From Acidobacteriota bacterium (GTDB lineage Bacteria; Acidobacteriota; Terriglobia; Terriglobales; Acidobacteriaceae), in assembly GCA_021798655.1 (NCBI GenBank), contig JAJZFE010000035.1:1-9186 (forward strand): 9,186 nucleotides of DNA, written 5' to 3'. The notes below the pieces were generated by a model. The model ran no database searches. It worked only from the letters and a program-made list of their open reading frames with translations, and was not told the DNA's origin. This document shows positions 1 to 6,887 of the stretch, piece by piece. Positions within the stretch are counted from its first letter, which is position 1. Each line of letters opens with the position of its first letter. Both the position numbers and the translations under genes were made by a program.

Positions 1-1196
1 CCAACCTCGACTACTCCGATTATCTTGGCCGCCTCGCCATCTGCCGCGTCTTCAACGGCACGCTCAGGATCGGCCAGGAGGTTAATCTTTCGCGCGTCGA
101 CGGAACGCTCCAGCCGGTCAAAGTCACAAAGCTCTTCACCTTCCACGGCCTCAAGCGCGAGGACACCGTCGAGACCGAAGTCGGCGATATCGTCGCCGTC
201 GCCGGCATCCCCGGCATCACCATCGGCGAGAGCTTCTGCGCGCTCGAAAACCCAAGGCCGCTGCCGTCCATCCACATCGACGAGCCCACCATCGCCATCG
301 TCTTCTCGGTCAACAACGGACCGTTTGCCGGACGCGAAGGCAAGCTCGTCACCTCGCGCAACATCAAGGAGCGGCTGGAAAAGGAACTCCTCACCAACGT
401 CTCCATCCGCGTCGAAGACACCGGCACGCCGGACAACTTCAAGGTGCTCGGCCGCGGCGAACTTCAGCTCTCCGTGCTGATCGAGATGATGCGCCGCGAA
501 GGCTTCGAGCTGATGGTTTCGCGCCCCACCATCGTCACCAAGCGCATTGACGATCAACTGATGGAGCCCTCCGAGATCCTCACCATCGACATCCCTGAGA
601 ACTTCGTCGGCACAGTCATCGAGCGCCTCGGCCCCAGAAAGGGCGAGATGGTCAAAATGGCAAATCATGGCTCGGGACGCGTGCGGATGGAGTTCAAGGT
701 TCCCTCGCGCGGCCTCATCGGACTGCGCAACGAGATGCTCACCGAGACTCGCGGCACCATCGTGATGAACTCCATCGCCGGCGAGTACATCCCCTACCAG
801 GGCGAGATTCCGCAGCGTCCCTCCGGCGCTCTCATCTCCGACCGCCAGGGTGTCACCACGCTCTATGCGCTCGACGGCATTCAGGACCGCGGCATCCTCT
901 TCCTCGGCGACGGCGTTGAGGTCTATGAGGGCATGATCATCGGCGAGCACTCGCGCGACAACGATCTCGATGTGAACTGCGTGCGCGAAAAGAAGCTCAC
1001 CAACATGCGCGCGTCAGGTTCGGACGACGCAGTCCGTCTGGTGCCCTTCAAGAGCCTCACGCTGGAGCAGTCGATCGAGTTCATCGCCGACGACGAACTG
1101 GTGGAAGTCACGCCGAAGTCACTGCGCATGCGCAAGAAGATTCTGGCCGTCAACCGTCGCCCCAAGGGCACACGCACCGGCAGCGTCCTCGTATAA
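1..1196 (+). CDS. typA: TypA/BipA translational GTPase, C-terminal part (5' end outside window)
   Basis: TypA/BipA is an EF-G-like GTPase that binds the 70S ribosome and helps 50S assembly and growth under stress or cold. The open frame begins at base 3 without a start codon and gives 397 residues to the TAA at 1194-1196. E. coli TypA has about 607, so roughly 210 residues, including the whole GTP-binding domain, lie to the left. The visible part has the family order: the domain II beta-barrel (about bases 3-300), an EF-G domain III-like segment containing GRGELQLSVLIE and MRREGFEL (about 450-512), a domain V-like segment with PSRGLIGLRNE (about 700-735), and the BipA-specific C-terminal domain with LQDRG-like and KLTNMRASGSDDAV motifs (about 880-1040). 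The whole length aligns from memory with E. coli TypA without gaps of note. The frame is intact, so the truncation is only the window edge. It converges on the SOD gene. Confidence 0.97.
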   Translation, partial: NLDYSDYLGRLAICRVFNGTLRIGQEVNLSRVDGTLQPVKVTKLFTFHGLKREDTVETEVGDIVAVAGIPGITIGESFCALENPRPLPSIHIDEPTIAIVFSVNNGPFAGREGKLVTSRNIKERLEKELLTNVSIRVEDTGTPDNFKVLGRGELQLSVLIEMMRREGFELMVSRPTIVTKRIDDQLMEPSEILTIDIPENFVGTVIERLGPRKGEMVKMANHGSGRVRMEFKVPSRGLIGLRNEMLTETRGTIVMNSIAGEYIPYQGEIPQRPSGALISDRQGVTTLYALDGIQDRGILFLGDGVEVYEGMIIGEHSRDNDLDVNCVREKKLTNMRASGSDDAVRLVPFKSLTLEQSIEFIADDELVEVTPKSLRMRKKILAVNRRPKGTRTGSVLV

Positions 1197-1211
1197 ATCT
1201 AATCACTACCA

Positions 1212-1252
1212 GTAACGCAAAAAGCCCTCCGTGCGGAGGGCTTTCGCGTTGC
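1212..1252. terminator. Extended hairpin terminator between convergent typA and sod
   Basis: A perfect 10-bp stem (AAAGCCCTCC at 1221-1230 with GGAGGGCTTT at 1235-1244) encloses the four-base loop GTGC. Below it, after a small internal loop (AA against C), a further 7 pairs form between 1212-1218 (GTAACGC) and 1246-1252 (GCGTTGC), including one T-G wobble. The inner stem has A residues on its left foot and T residues on its right foot, so it can act from both sides. It lies 15 bases after the typA stop and 30 bases after the sod stop on the opposite strand. That is where a shared bidirectional terminator is expected. No long T-run follows, so efficiency is not certain. Confidence 0.85.
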
Positions 1253-1282
1253 GCCGCCGCCATCTTGCGACGCAGCGGCACA

Positions 1283-1894
1283 CTACTTCTTCGCGTGGGC
1301 GAAGCGCTTGTTGACCTCATCCCAGTTCACGACGCTCCACCATGCGCCGAGGTACTCCGCGCGGCGATTGTTGTACTTCAGGTAGTACGCGTGCTCCCAG
1401 ACATCGTTGCCCAGAATCGGGTACAGCCCGTCCGAGATCGGCGAGTCCTGGTTCGGCTTGGTCACAATCTCCAGCTTGCCGCCCTTGAAGACGAGAAAAC
1501 CCCAGCCGGAGCCAAACTGCTTGGTCGCAGCCTCATCGAACAGCTTTTTGAAGTCCGCAAAGCTGCCAAAGTCCTTGGCAATCTGCGTGGCGATTTCGCC
1601 GGTGGGATCGCCGCCGCCCTGGGGCTTCATGATCTGCCAGAACATGGTGTGATTCACATGGCCGCCGCCGTTGTTGCGCACGGTGGCGCGCACGTCATCC
1701 GGCACGCTCGCCAGGTCCGCGAGCAACTCCTCGGGCGTCTTCTTGCCGAGCTCGGGATGCTTCTCCACCGCGCCATTCAGGTTGGTCACATAGGCCTGGT
1801 GATGCTTGTCGTGATGCAGCTTCATGGTCGCTTCGTCGATGGTTGGCTCGAGAGCGGCATAGTCGTAGGGAAGGGGGGGAAGTTCGAAGGCCAC
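1283..1894 (-). CDS. Superoxide dismutase, Fe/Mn family, Mn-type signature
   Basis: The enzyme dismutates superoxide to oxygen and hydrogen peroxide. It has no signal peptide and is probably cytosolic. Counting from the proposed GTG start, the 203 residues match the usual 195-210 of the family. The N-terminal helical hairpin carries [11 protein letters not shown]. The four metal ligands are visible as H27, H82 (in GGGHVNH), D164 and H168 (in DVWEHAYY). Q149 in PNQDSP together with the GGGH segment is the manganese-enzyme arrangement of the outer-sphere glutamine, so Mn-dependent or cambialistic activity is inferred rather than strictly iron. The start is chosen because a perfect AAAGGAG sits 8 bases before the GTG at 1894-1892, and the product then begins [12 protein letters not shown] as in other family members. 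An in-frame ATG at 1918 would add 8 atypical residues, would place that Shine-Dalgarno inside the gene, and has none of its own. The much longer open frame reaching back to 2707 is only the antisense of the next gene. Confidence 0.96.
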   Translation of the reverse strand: MAFELPPLPYDYAALEPTIDEATMKLHHDKHHQAYVTNLNGAVEKHPELGKKTPEELLADLASVPDDVRATVRNNGGGHVNHTMFWQIMKPQGGGDPTGEIATQIAKDFGSFADFKKLFDEAATKQFGSGWGFLVFKGGKLEIVTKPNQDSPISDGLYPILGNDVWEHAYYLKYNNRRAEYLGAWWSVVNWDEVNKRFAHAKK

Positions 1895-2020
1895 GGGAGT
1901 TACTCCTTTATCGTTCATCAGTTTAGCCACAGGTTTCGCGGAGCTCCGGCCCCGCGCTTGAATCACTATTCTTGGATGCAGGCATTGAGCCGCACGGTGC
2001 TGCCCTGTTGAGAATAGCGC
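1895..2020. other. Divergent intergenic region, sod / GH15
   Basis: This 126-base spacer must hold the promoters of the two divergent genes. A 10-bp palindrome, CGGAGCTCCG, lies at 1939-1948 in what would be the sod leader. On the minus strand AAGAAT (1973-1968) is a possible -10 element, but no convincing -35 lies at the right distance. On the plus strand GAGAAT (2010-2015) precedes the annotated GH15 start by only 5 bases and could be a weak -10 or a weak ribosome-binding site. No promoter can be assigned with confidence. Confidence 0.35.
1903..1909 (-). promoter_or_regulatory. Shine-Dalgarno sequence that sets the sod start
   Basis: On the minus strand the bases read AAAGGAG, followed by an 8-base spacer (TAACTCCC) and GTG at 1894-1892. 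This is a near-consensus ribosome-binding site at the ideal distance. It is incompatible with initiation at the ATG at 1918-1916, which lies upstream of it and is preceded by GGCTAAACTG with no purine-rich match to the anti-Shine-Dalgarno. Confidence 0.8.
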
Positions 2021-4543
2021 ATGAAGATCACGACCATGCGTACCCGCAGCCGGAATTTCCCGTCTAATACCTTCATGAGCGCTTCGAACGGAAACTACCA
2101 CTGGCTGGACGACGATGGCCCGGCTTTCGGCTCCCCCGGCCTCCCACCCCGTTGGACATCCAGCAAAAAAGATGCCGTTGGCACCGCCTATGCAGCCTCC
2201 ACGCGCATCTGGTTCACGGCCTCGCATGGCACGCTCAACGAGATCTACTACCCCACTATCGACCATCCCCAGACCCGCGACATGGAACTCCTCTTCACCG
2301 ACGAGGAGACCTTCTTTCACGAAGAGAAGCGCGACATTGCGTACGACTTCAACTACATCGACGACAACGCGCTGGCCATTCGCGTCTCCGGCCACGACAC
2401 CAGCGGCCGCTACAAGGTCACCAAGGAGTTCATCACCGACCCGCATCACGCCGTCGTCCTGATGAACGTCAAGATCACCGGCGACGAGGAGATCCTCTCG
2501 CGCCTGAAGTGCTACGCTCTGCTTGCTCCGCATCTCGATGGCGGCGGCGCCGGCAACTCCGCCCGCTCCATCGACATCGCCGGCGACCGCTGCGTCCTGG
2601 CCTGGAAGAACGAATTCTCTCTCGCGCTCGGTGCGGACTGTGGTTTTACCCGCTCCAGTTGCGGCTTCGTGGGCTCCAGCGACGGCTACTCCGACCTCTC
2701 CGAGCACCTACGCATGACCTGGAACTTTGGCCAGGCGCTCAACGGCAACATCGCCATGATGGGCGAGATCGATGTCTCCCGGCAGCGCGAGTTCACCATC
2801 GCCATCGCTCTCGGCCGCGGCCACCACTCCGCCATCTCCAGCATGATGCAGTCGCTCTCCGTGCCGTACCTCAAGCACCGCGCGCGCTTCATCAACGAGT
2901 GGCACCGCGCCCTTCCGCCCACCGCTCTGGCGCAGTTCTCCACCGATGAGGGCAAGCTGATGCGCGCGTCCCACGCCGTCATCCTCGCCCACGAGGACAA
3001 GACCTACCCCGGCGCCTTCATCGCCTCAGCGTCCATCCCCTGGGGCGCCTCCAAGTCCGACGACGACCTGGGCGGCTACCATCTCGTCTGGACCCGCGAC
3101 ATGGTCCAGTCCGCCACCGCTCTGCTTGCCTGCGGACGCATCGAGGCCGCCCGCGGAGCACTCGTCTACCTCGCCTGCACGCAGCATCCCGACGGCGGCT
3201 TCGCGCAGAACTTCTGGATCAACGGCGTTCCCTACTGGTCCGGCATTCAGCTTGACGAAGTGGCCTTCCCCATCATGCTCGCCTGGCGTCTGTGGAAGAT
3301 CGAAGGCCTGGGCAACTTCGACGTCGTCCCGTTCGTCACCTCCGCCGCTGCCTTTCTGGTCCGCTACGCTCCCATCACGCAGCAGGAGCGCTGGGAGGAG
3401 AACGCGGGCTACAGCCCTTCCACCCTGGCCGCCGTCATCTCAGCTCTCATCTGCGCAGCGGACATCCTTCGCCACCACGGCTCCGAGGAGGTCGGCCTCT
3501 TCCTCGAAGAGTTCGCAGACTGGATCGAGATCCGCCTGGAGCGTTGGACCACGACCACCCGCGGTACGCTTCACCCCGACATCCCGCACCACTTCATCCG
3601 CGTCCGCCCGCCAGCCGTCGGCGAGTCCTTCCACAACGATCAGATCCCTCCGGGGATGATCAACATCCCCAACCGCGGTCCCGGCGAGCAGTGCGCCTAC
3701 GAGGCCTGCGATATCGTCGACGCCGGCTTCCTCGAACTCGTCCGCTATGGCATCCGCAGAGTCGACGACCCGCTCATCGTCGACTCGCTCAAGGTCGTCG
3801 ATCACGTTCTGAAGATCGACACGCCCTTTGGCCCCTGCTGGCGGCGCTACAACCACGATGGCTACGGCCAGCGCAAGGACGGCGGCCCATACATGGGCTG
3901 GGGACAGGGCCGCGCCTGGCCCATTCTCACCGGCGAGCGCGCACACTACGAACTCGCCGCCGGCCGCGACATCAACACCCACATCACCGCCATGGAGCAG
4001 TTCAGCTCCGTCGGAGGCATGCTCCCCGAGCAGATCTGGGACCGGGAGGACCTGCCCTCCGAAGAGATGTACTTCGGCCGCTCCGCCGGCTCCGCCCAGC
4101 CCCTCGTCTGGGCTCACGCCGAGTACCTCAAACTCCTCCGCTCCGTAGGCGACGGCAAGGTCTTCGACCGCATCTCCGTCGTCCACGCACGCTATGTCTC
4201 AGACCGCGCGAAACACACCTTCCACCGTCATCTTGGCATCTACAAGATCGGCCGTCCCATCGTGGCCGTCGTGCAGGGCGGCACGCTGCGCATCGTGGAC
4301 TCCAACCTCTTCAGCATCGTCTACTCCACCGACAACTGGGCCACCAAGATCGACCGCGAAGCCCACTCCCTCGGCCGCGTCGGCTGCTTCATCGATATTC
4401 CCATCGCCGCCGACCAGACCGGCAGCATCGTCTTCACCCTGCACTGGACCGAGCAGAACCGCTGGCTGGGGCACAACTGCGAAGTCGCCATCGCCGCCGA
4501 ATCTCCCTCCCAGGGCACCGAGGCCGACCGCCCAAGAAGCTAA
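2021..4543 (+). CDS. GH15 glucoamylase / glucodextranase-like alpha-glucan hydrolase
   Basis: Bacterial GH15 enzymes release beta-glucose from the non-reducing ends of alpha-glucans (glucoamylase, glucodextranase, some trehalases) by inversion. The 840-residue frame has three parts. An N-terminal beta-sandwich runs from about 35-300 and includes [20 protein letters not shown]. An (alpha/alpha)6 catalytic domain runs from about 310-715, and a C-terminal beta domain from about 730-820. In the catalytic part W357-T-R-D360 matches the substrate-binding WTRD motif. E459 in [12 protein letters not shown] is the likely general acid and E670 in LPEQIWD the likely general base. They are 211 residues apart, against 198 as I recall for Thermoanaerobacterium glucoamylase, so a short insertion is likely. 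[10 protein letters not shown] starts at 625. No signal peptide or transmembrane segment is seen, so it probably acts on internal glycogen-like glucan or imported oligosaccharides. The start is uncertain: 2021 has a weak GAGAA six bases upstream, but homologous-looking sequence begins near the ATG at 2075, which would give 822 residues. Exact substrate cannot be read from sequence. Confidence 0.9.
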   Translation: MKITTMRTRSRNFPSNTFMSASNGNYHWLDDDGPAFGSPGLPPRWTSSKKDAVGTAYAASTRIWFTASHGTLNEIYYPTIDHPQTRDMELLFTDEETFFHEEKRDIAYDFNYIDDNALAIRVSGHDTSGRYKVTKEFITDPHHAVVLMNVKITGDEEILSRLKCYALLAPHLDGGGAGNSARSIDIAGDRCVLAWKNEFSLALGADCGFTRSSCGFVGSSDGYSDLSEHLRMTWNFGQALNGNIAMMGEIDVSRQREFTIAIALGRGHHSAISSMMQSLSVPYLKHRARFINEWHRALPPTALAQFSTDEGKLMRASHAVILAHEDKTYPGAFIASASIPWGASKSDDDLGGYHLVWTRDMVQSATALLACGRIEAARGALVYLACTQHPDGGFAQNFWINGVPYWSGIQLDEVAFPIMLAWRLWKIEGLGNFDVVPFVTSAAAFLVRYAPITQQERWEENAGYSPSTLAAVISALICAADILRHHGSEEVGLFLEEFADWIEIRLERWTTTTRGTLHPDIPHHFIRVRPPAVGESFHNDQIPPGMINIPNRGPGEQCAYEACDIVDAGFLELVRYGIRRVDDPLIVDSLKVVDHVLKIDTPFGPCWRRYNHDGYGQRKDGGPYMGWGQGRAWPILTGERAHYELAAGRDINTHITAMEQFSSVGGMLPEQIWDREDLPSEEMYFGRSAGSAQPLVWAHAEYLKLLRSVGDGKVFDRISVVHARYVSDRAKHTFHRHLGIYKIGRPIVAVVQGGTLRIVDSNLFSIVYSTDNWATKIDREAHSLGRVGCFIDIPIAADQTGSIVFTLHWTEQNRWLGHNCEVAIAAESPSQGTEADRPRS

Positions 4544-4550
4544 ATCTACA

Positions 4551-4596
4551 AAAGTTATCGAGATATAGGGAAAACGTCCTATATCTCGATAACTTT
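4551..4596. repeat. Perfect 19-bp AT-rich inverted repeat (terminator or operator)
   Basis: The left arm AAAGTTATCGAGATATAGG (4551-4569) is the exact reverse complement of 4578-4596, separated by 8 bases (GAAAACGT). Weaker pairing of 4546-4550 with 4598-4602 could extend the stem. It starts 7 bases after the GH15 stop and so could end GH15 transcription, but it lacks a GC-rich stem and a T-run. Each arm also contains TATC-GA-GATA, itself nearly palindromic, as in a regulator binding site. The arms are about 30% GC in an otherwise GC-rich region. A remnant of a small palindromic element is a third option. The structure is certain; the function is not. Confidence 0.85.
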
Positions 4597-4611
4597 CTAT
4601 AGCTCCATTGT

Positions 4612-4706
4612 TTGACGGCGTTCTCCGTCGCCACCACGGTCCGAGGCAAGCACGAACGCACGCCTTTGCCTCTTCTGTTCGACATCTCCGTGAGAAAATA
4701 GTAGCA
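4612..4706 (+). promoter_or_regulatory. Putative promoter and structured leader of the ABC-F gene
   Basis: TTGACG (4612-4617) is a good -35 match, but 17 bases later only CACGGT (4635-4640) is available as -10, so the promoter is weak or of another sigma class. Two small hairpins follow each other: GACGG/CCGTC (4614-4618 with 4625-4629, 6-base loop), and GAGGCAAG paired with 4665-4672 (7 Watson-Crick pairs plus one G-T, 14-base loop). After the second comes a pyrimidine-rich TTCTGTTC, then a weak GAGA ribosome-binding match 11 bases before the ATG at 4707. The second hairpin could be an attenuator, but this is only a structural suggestion. Confidence 0.3.
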
Positions 4707-6344
4707 ATGATCTCTGTCTCTAATGTCACGATGCGCTATGGCGCGAAGCTGCTCTTTGAAGACGTCTCGGTGACGTTCACGGCTGGCCGCCGCTACGGCC
4801 TCACCGGCCCCAACGGCGCCGGCAAGTCCACCTTTATGAAGGTTTTAACCGGCGAGATCGACGCCCAGAAGGGCACCGTCGTCCGCCCCCGCAAGATCGG
4901 CGTCCTCAAGCAGGACCAGTACGAGTTCGACGCCTACCGCGTGGTCGACACCGTCATCATGGGCAACAAGGCCCTGTGGGCGGCCATGGAGGAGCGCGAA
5001 CTCATCTACGCCAAGCCCGAGATGACCGACGCCGACGGCTCCCGGCTGGGCGAGCTCGAAGGCATCGTCGGCGACGAGGACGGCTACGAGGCCGAGGCCA
5101 ACGCCGCCGTCCTGCTCCAGGGCCTCGACATCCCCGACGAGCTCCACGAGCGCAAGATGTCCGAGATCCAGGGCGGCCAGAAGGTCCGCGTCCTGCTCGC
5201 GCAGGCGCTCTTCGGCAACCCCCAGGCCCTGCTCCTCGACGAGCCCACCAACTACCTCGATCTCGAATCCATCCACTGGCTGCAGGACTTCCTCAACCGC
5301 TACAACGGCACCGTCATCACCATCTCGCACGATCGCCACTTCCTCAACAACGTCTGCACTCACACCGCCGACATCGACTACGAGACAATCATCACCTACA
5401 ACGGCGGCTACGACGACATGGTTCTGCAGAAGACCAGCGTCCGTACCCGCATTGAGAGCCAGAACGAGCAGCGCGAGAAGAAGATTGCGCAGCTCAACGA
5501 CTTCATCGCCCGCTTCTCCGCCGGCACGCGGAGCTCGCAGGTGAACTCGCGCAAGAAGGAAGTCGAGCGCCTCGCGACCAGCGAACTCGCCCGCTCCAAC
5601 ATTGCGCGCCCCTACATCGCCTTCAAGATGGAGCGCCCCTCCGGCAAGACCGTCCTCGAGTTCGAGGGCGTCAACAAGAGCTACACACAGCTCGACGGCA
5701 AGACCGAGCACGTCATCAACAACTTCTCCGCCATAGTCAACCGCGGCGAGAAGGTTGTCCTGATCGGCCGCAACGGCCAGGGCAAGACGACCCTGCTCAA
5801 GGCGCTGCTGGCCAACGCCCCCGGCATCGAGGAGAAGGACGTCTCCATCGACTCAGGTGTTGTGAAATGGGGTCACGAGGTCTCCATCGGCTACTTCGCG
5901 CAGGACCACAAGGGCTCCATCCAGCTCGGCATGACCGCGCAGGACTGGCTGCACCAGTACGATCCGAAGGCCGTCAAGGAAGACATTCGCGGCATCCTCG
6001 GCCAGATGCTCTTCAAGGGCGAAGAGGGCCTCAAGAAGACTGACGCGCTCTCCGGCGGCGAGGCAGCGCGCCTGCTCTTCTGCAAGATCATGCTGCTCAA
6101 GCCCAACGTCCTGGTGCTCGACGAACCCACCAACCACCTCGACCTCGAGAGCATCAACGCGCTCAACCAGGCCATCCAGAAGTACGAAGGAACGGTCTTC
6201 CTCGTCACCCATGATCAGGACCTCATCGAAGAGGCGGGTACGCGCATCTGGCACTTCGAAGGCGGCCCCAACGACTTCCACATCACCGACCACAAGGGCC
6301 CCTACGAGGAATATCAGCAGCAACTGGCCATGACGGCAAAGTAG
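4707..6344 (+). CDS. ybiT: ABC-F family ATPase, YbiT type
   Basis: ABC-F proteins have two ATP-binding cassettes and no membrane domain. They bind the ribosomal E site and relieve stalled or mis-set translation complexes. The 545 residues compare with about 530 for E. coli YbiT, and the sequence follows YbiT closely (NVTMRYG, VVDTVIMGNKALW, FSAGTRSSQ). Cassette 1 has Walker A GPNGAGKST (34-42), signature SEIQGGQ (152-158), Walker B with D178-E179 in LLLDEPTNYLDLE, and the H-loop ISHDRHF. A charged linker with coiled-coil character (about 240-320) corresponds to the P-site tRNA interaction motif. Cassette 2 has Walker A GRNGQGKTT (354-362), signature LSGGE (448-452) and Walker B D472-E473 in LVLDEPTNHLDLE. 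All catalytic residues are intact. The start is placed at the ATG because the 33 residues readable upstream, from a TTG at 4608, have no family counterpart. The DUF2237 gene follows 24 bases later. Antibiotic protection is not implied by this subfamily. Confidence 0.95.
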   Translation: MISVSNVTMRYGAKLLFEDVSVTFTAGRRYGLTGPNGAGKSTFMKVLTGEIDAQKGTVVRPRKIGVLKQDQYEFDAYRVVDTVIMGNKALWAAMEERELIYAKPEMTDADGSRLGELEGIVGDEDGYEAEANAAVLLQGLDIPDELHERKMSEIQGGQKVRVLLAQALFGNPQALLLDEPTNYLDLESIHWLQDFLNRYNGTVITISHDRHFLNNVCTHTADIDYETIITYNGGYDDMVLQKTSVRTRIESQNEQREKKIAQLNDFIARFSAGTRSSQVNSRKKEVERLATSELARSNIARPYIAFKMERPSGKTVLEFEGVNKSYTQLDGKTEHVINNFSAIVNRGEKVVLIGRNGQGKTTLLKALLANAPGIEEKDVSIDSGVVKWGHEVSIGYFAQDHKGSIQLGMTAQDWLHQYDPKAVKEDIRGILGQMLFKGEEGLKKTDALSGGEAARLLFCKIMLLKPNVLVLDEPTNHLDLESINALNQAIQKYEGTVFLVTHDQDLIEEAGTRIWHFEGGPNDFHITDHKGPYEEYQQQLAMTAK

Positions 6345-6368
6345 CCACGCGAAGATTACAATCGTCGC

Positions 6369-6767
6369 ATGGACACTGGCCCGAAGCTCGCAGCACAGAA
6401 GAACGTTCTTGGTCAGCCGCTGGAGACCTGCGGCAGCGACCCCGTCACTGGCTTCTACCGCGACGGCTGCTGCAACACCGGCCCAGACGATCTGGGCACG
6501 CACACCGTCTGCTGCATCGTCACAGCGGATTTTCTCGCCGCCTCCGCGGAGCTTGGCAACGACCTCTCCACACCGCTGCCGCAGTATGGCTTTCCCGGCC
6601 TCCGGCCCGGCGACCGCTGGTGCGTCTGCGCCGCGCGCTGGCTACAGGTGCAGCGCGCCGGCCACGCCTGCCCGGTCGTCCTTGAGGCCACCCACGAGGC
6701 CACGCTCGACATCATTCCCTTCGAGATCCTGCTCCAGTTCGCCGTCATCCCCAAGACGCTGCACTAG
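6369..6767 (+). CDS. DUF2237 family protein, small cysteine-rich, function unknown
   Basis: The 132-residue product matches what I know of the DUF2237 family along its whole length: NVLGQPLE, DPVTGFYRDGCCNTGPDDLG, HTVC, FPGLRPGDRWCVCAARW and PVVLEATHE. No biochemical role is established for the family that I can state. Eight potential metal ligands or redox residues stand in the conserved motifs: C21, C34, C35, H45, C48, C85, C87 and H109, with further cysteines at C49 and C101. No signal peptide or membrane segment is present, so the protein is probably cytosolic. The gene begins 24 bases after the ABC-F stop with no terminator between, so co-transcription is likely. The ribosome-binding site is weak (GAAG 14 bases upstream). 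A TACAAT at 6357-6362 lies just before the ATG but lacks a -35 at usable distance. Confidence 0.9.
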   Translation: MDTGPKLAAQKNVLGQPLETCGSDPVTGFYRDGCCNTGPDDLGTHTVCCIVTADFLAASAELGNDLSTPLPQYGFPGLRPGDRWCVCAARWLQVQRAGHACPVVLEATHEATLDIIPFEILLQFAVIPKTLH

Positions 6768-6887
6768 CCGTTTTCGACTTCGCTAGCCGTTTTTGCGTAG
6801 AGGCATAGGAACCGCGCACCTCGCAGCATTCGCTTCTTGGATAGGCAGGGCTTTAGCTCCCGGGACTTTCTCCTTCCGGCGTCGGCC
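6768..6887. other. Convergent intergenic region, DUF2237 / htrA
   Basis: This 120-base spacer separates converging genes. CTAGCCGTTTT occurs twice, at 6764-6774 (overlapping the DUF2237 stop) and 6783-6793. CTAGC at 6764-6768 can pair with GCTAG at 6782-6786 across a 13-base loop, and TTTTT follows at 6790-6794. This gives a weak terminator-like structure for the plus strand. No clear hairpin is visible for transcripts arriving from htrA, and no open frame of note is present. Confidence 0.4.

Noticed and set aside
1919..2707. Long minus-strand open frame extending the sod gene to 474 residues
   Set aside because: The extension is antisense to the GH15 gene, low in complexity (rich in V, A, G and D), and lies upstream of the proper ribosome-binding site and SOD N-terminus.
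3440..4186. 248-residue minus-strand open frame inside the GH15 gene
   Set aside because: It has the composition of an antisense shadow of a GC-rich gene, no recognisable domain and no ribosome-binding site. GH15 motifs on the plus strand explain the region.
4608..4706. 33-residue N-terminal extension of the ABC-F protein from a TTG at 4608
   Set aside because: YbiT-type proteins start at the equivalent of the ATG at 4707, and the extension has no family match and overlaps leader hairpins.
4845..5711. 288-residue minus-strand open frame inside the ABC-F gene
   Set aside because: It is a repetitive V/A/G/D/L-rich antisense shadow. The plus strand carries intact ABC-F motifs throughout.
6357..6362. 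TACAAT as a separate leaderless promoter for the DUF2237 gene
   Set aside because: No -35 element lies at 16-18 bases (the nearest partial match is 21 bases away), and the 24-base gap to the ABC-F stop makes co-transcription simpler.
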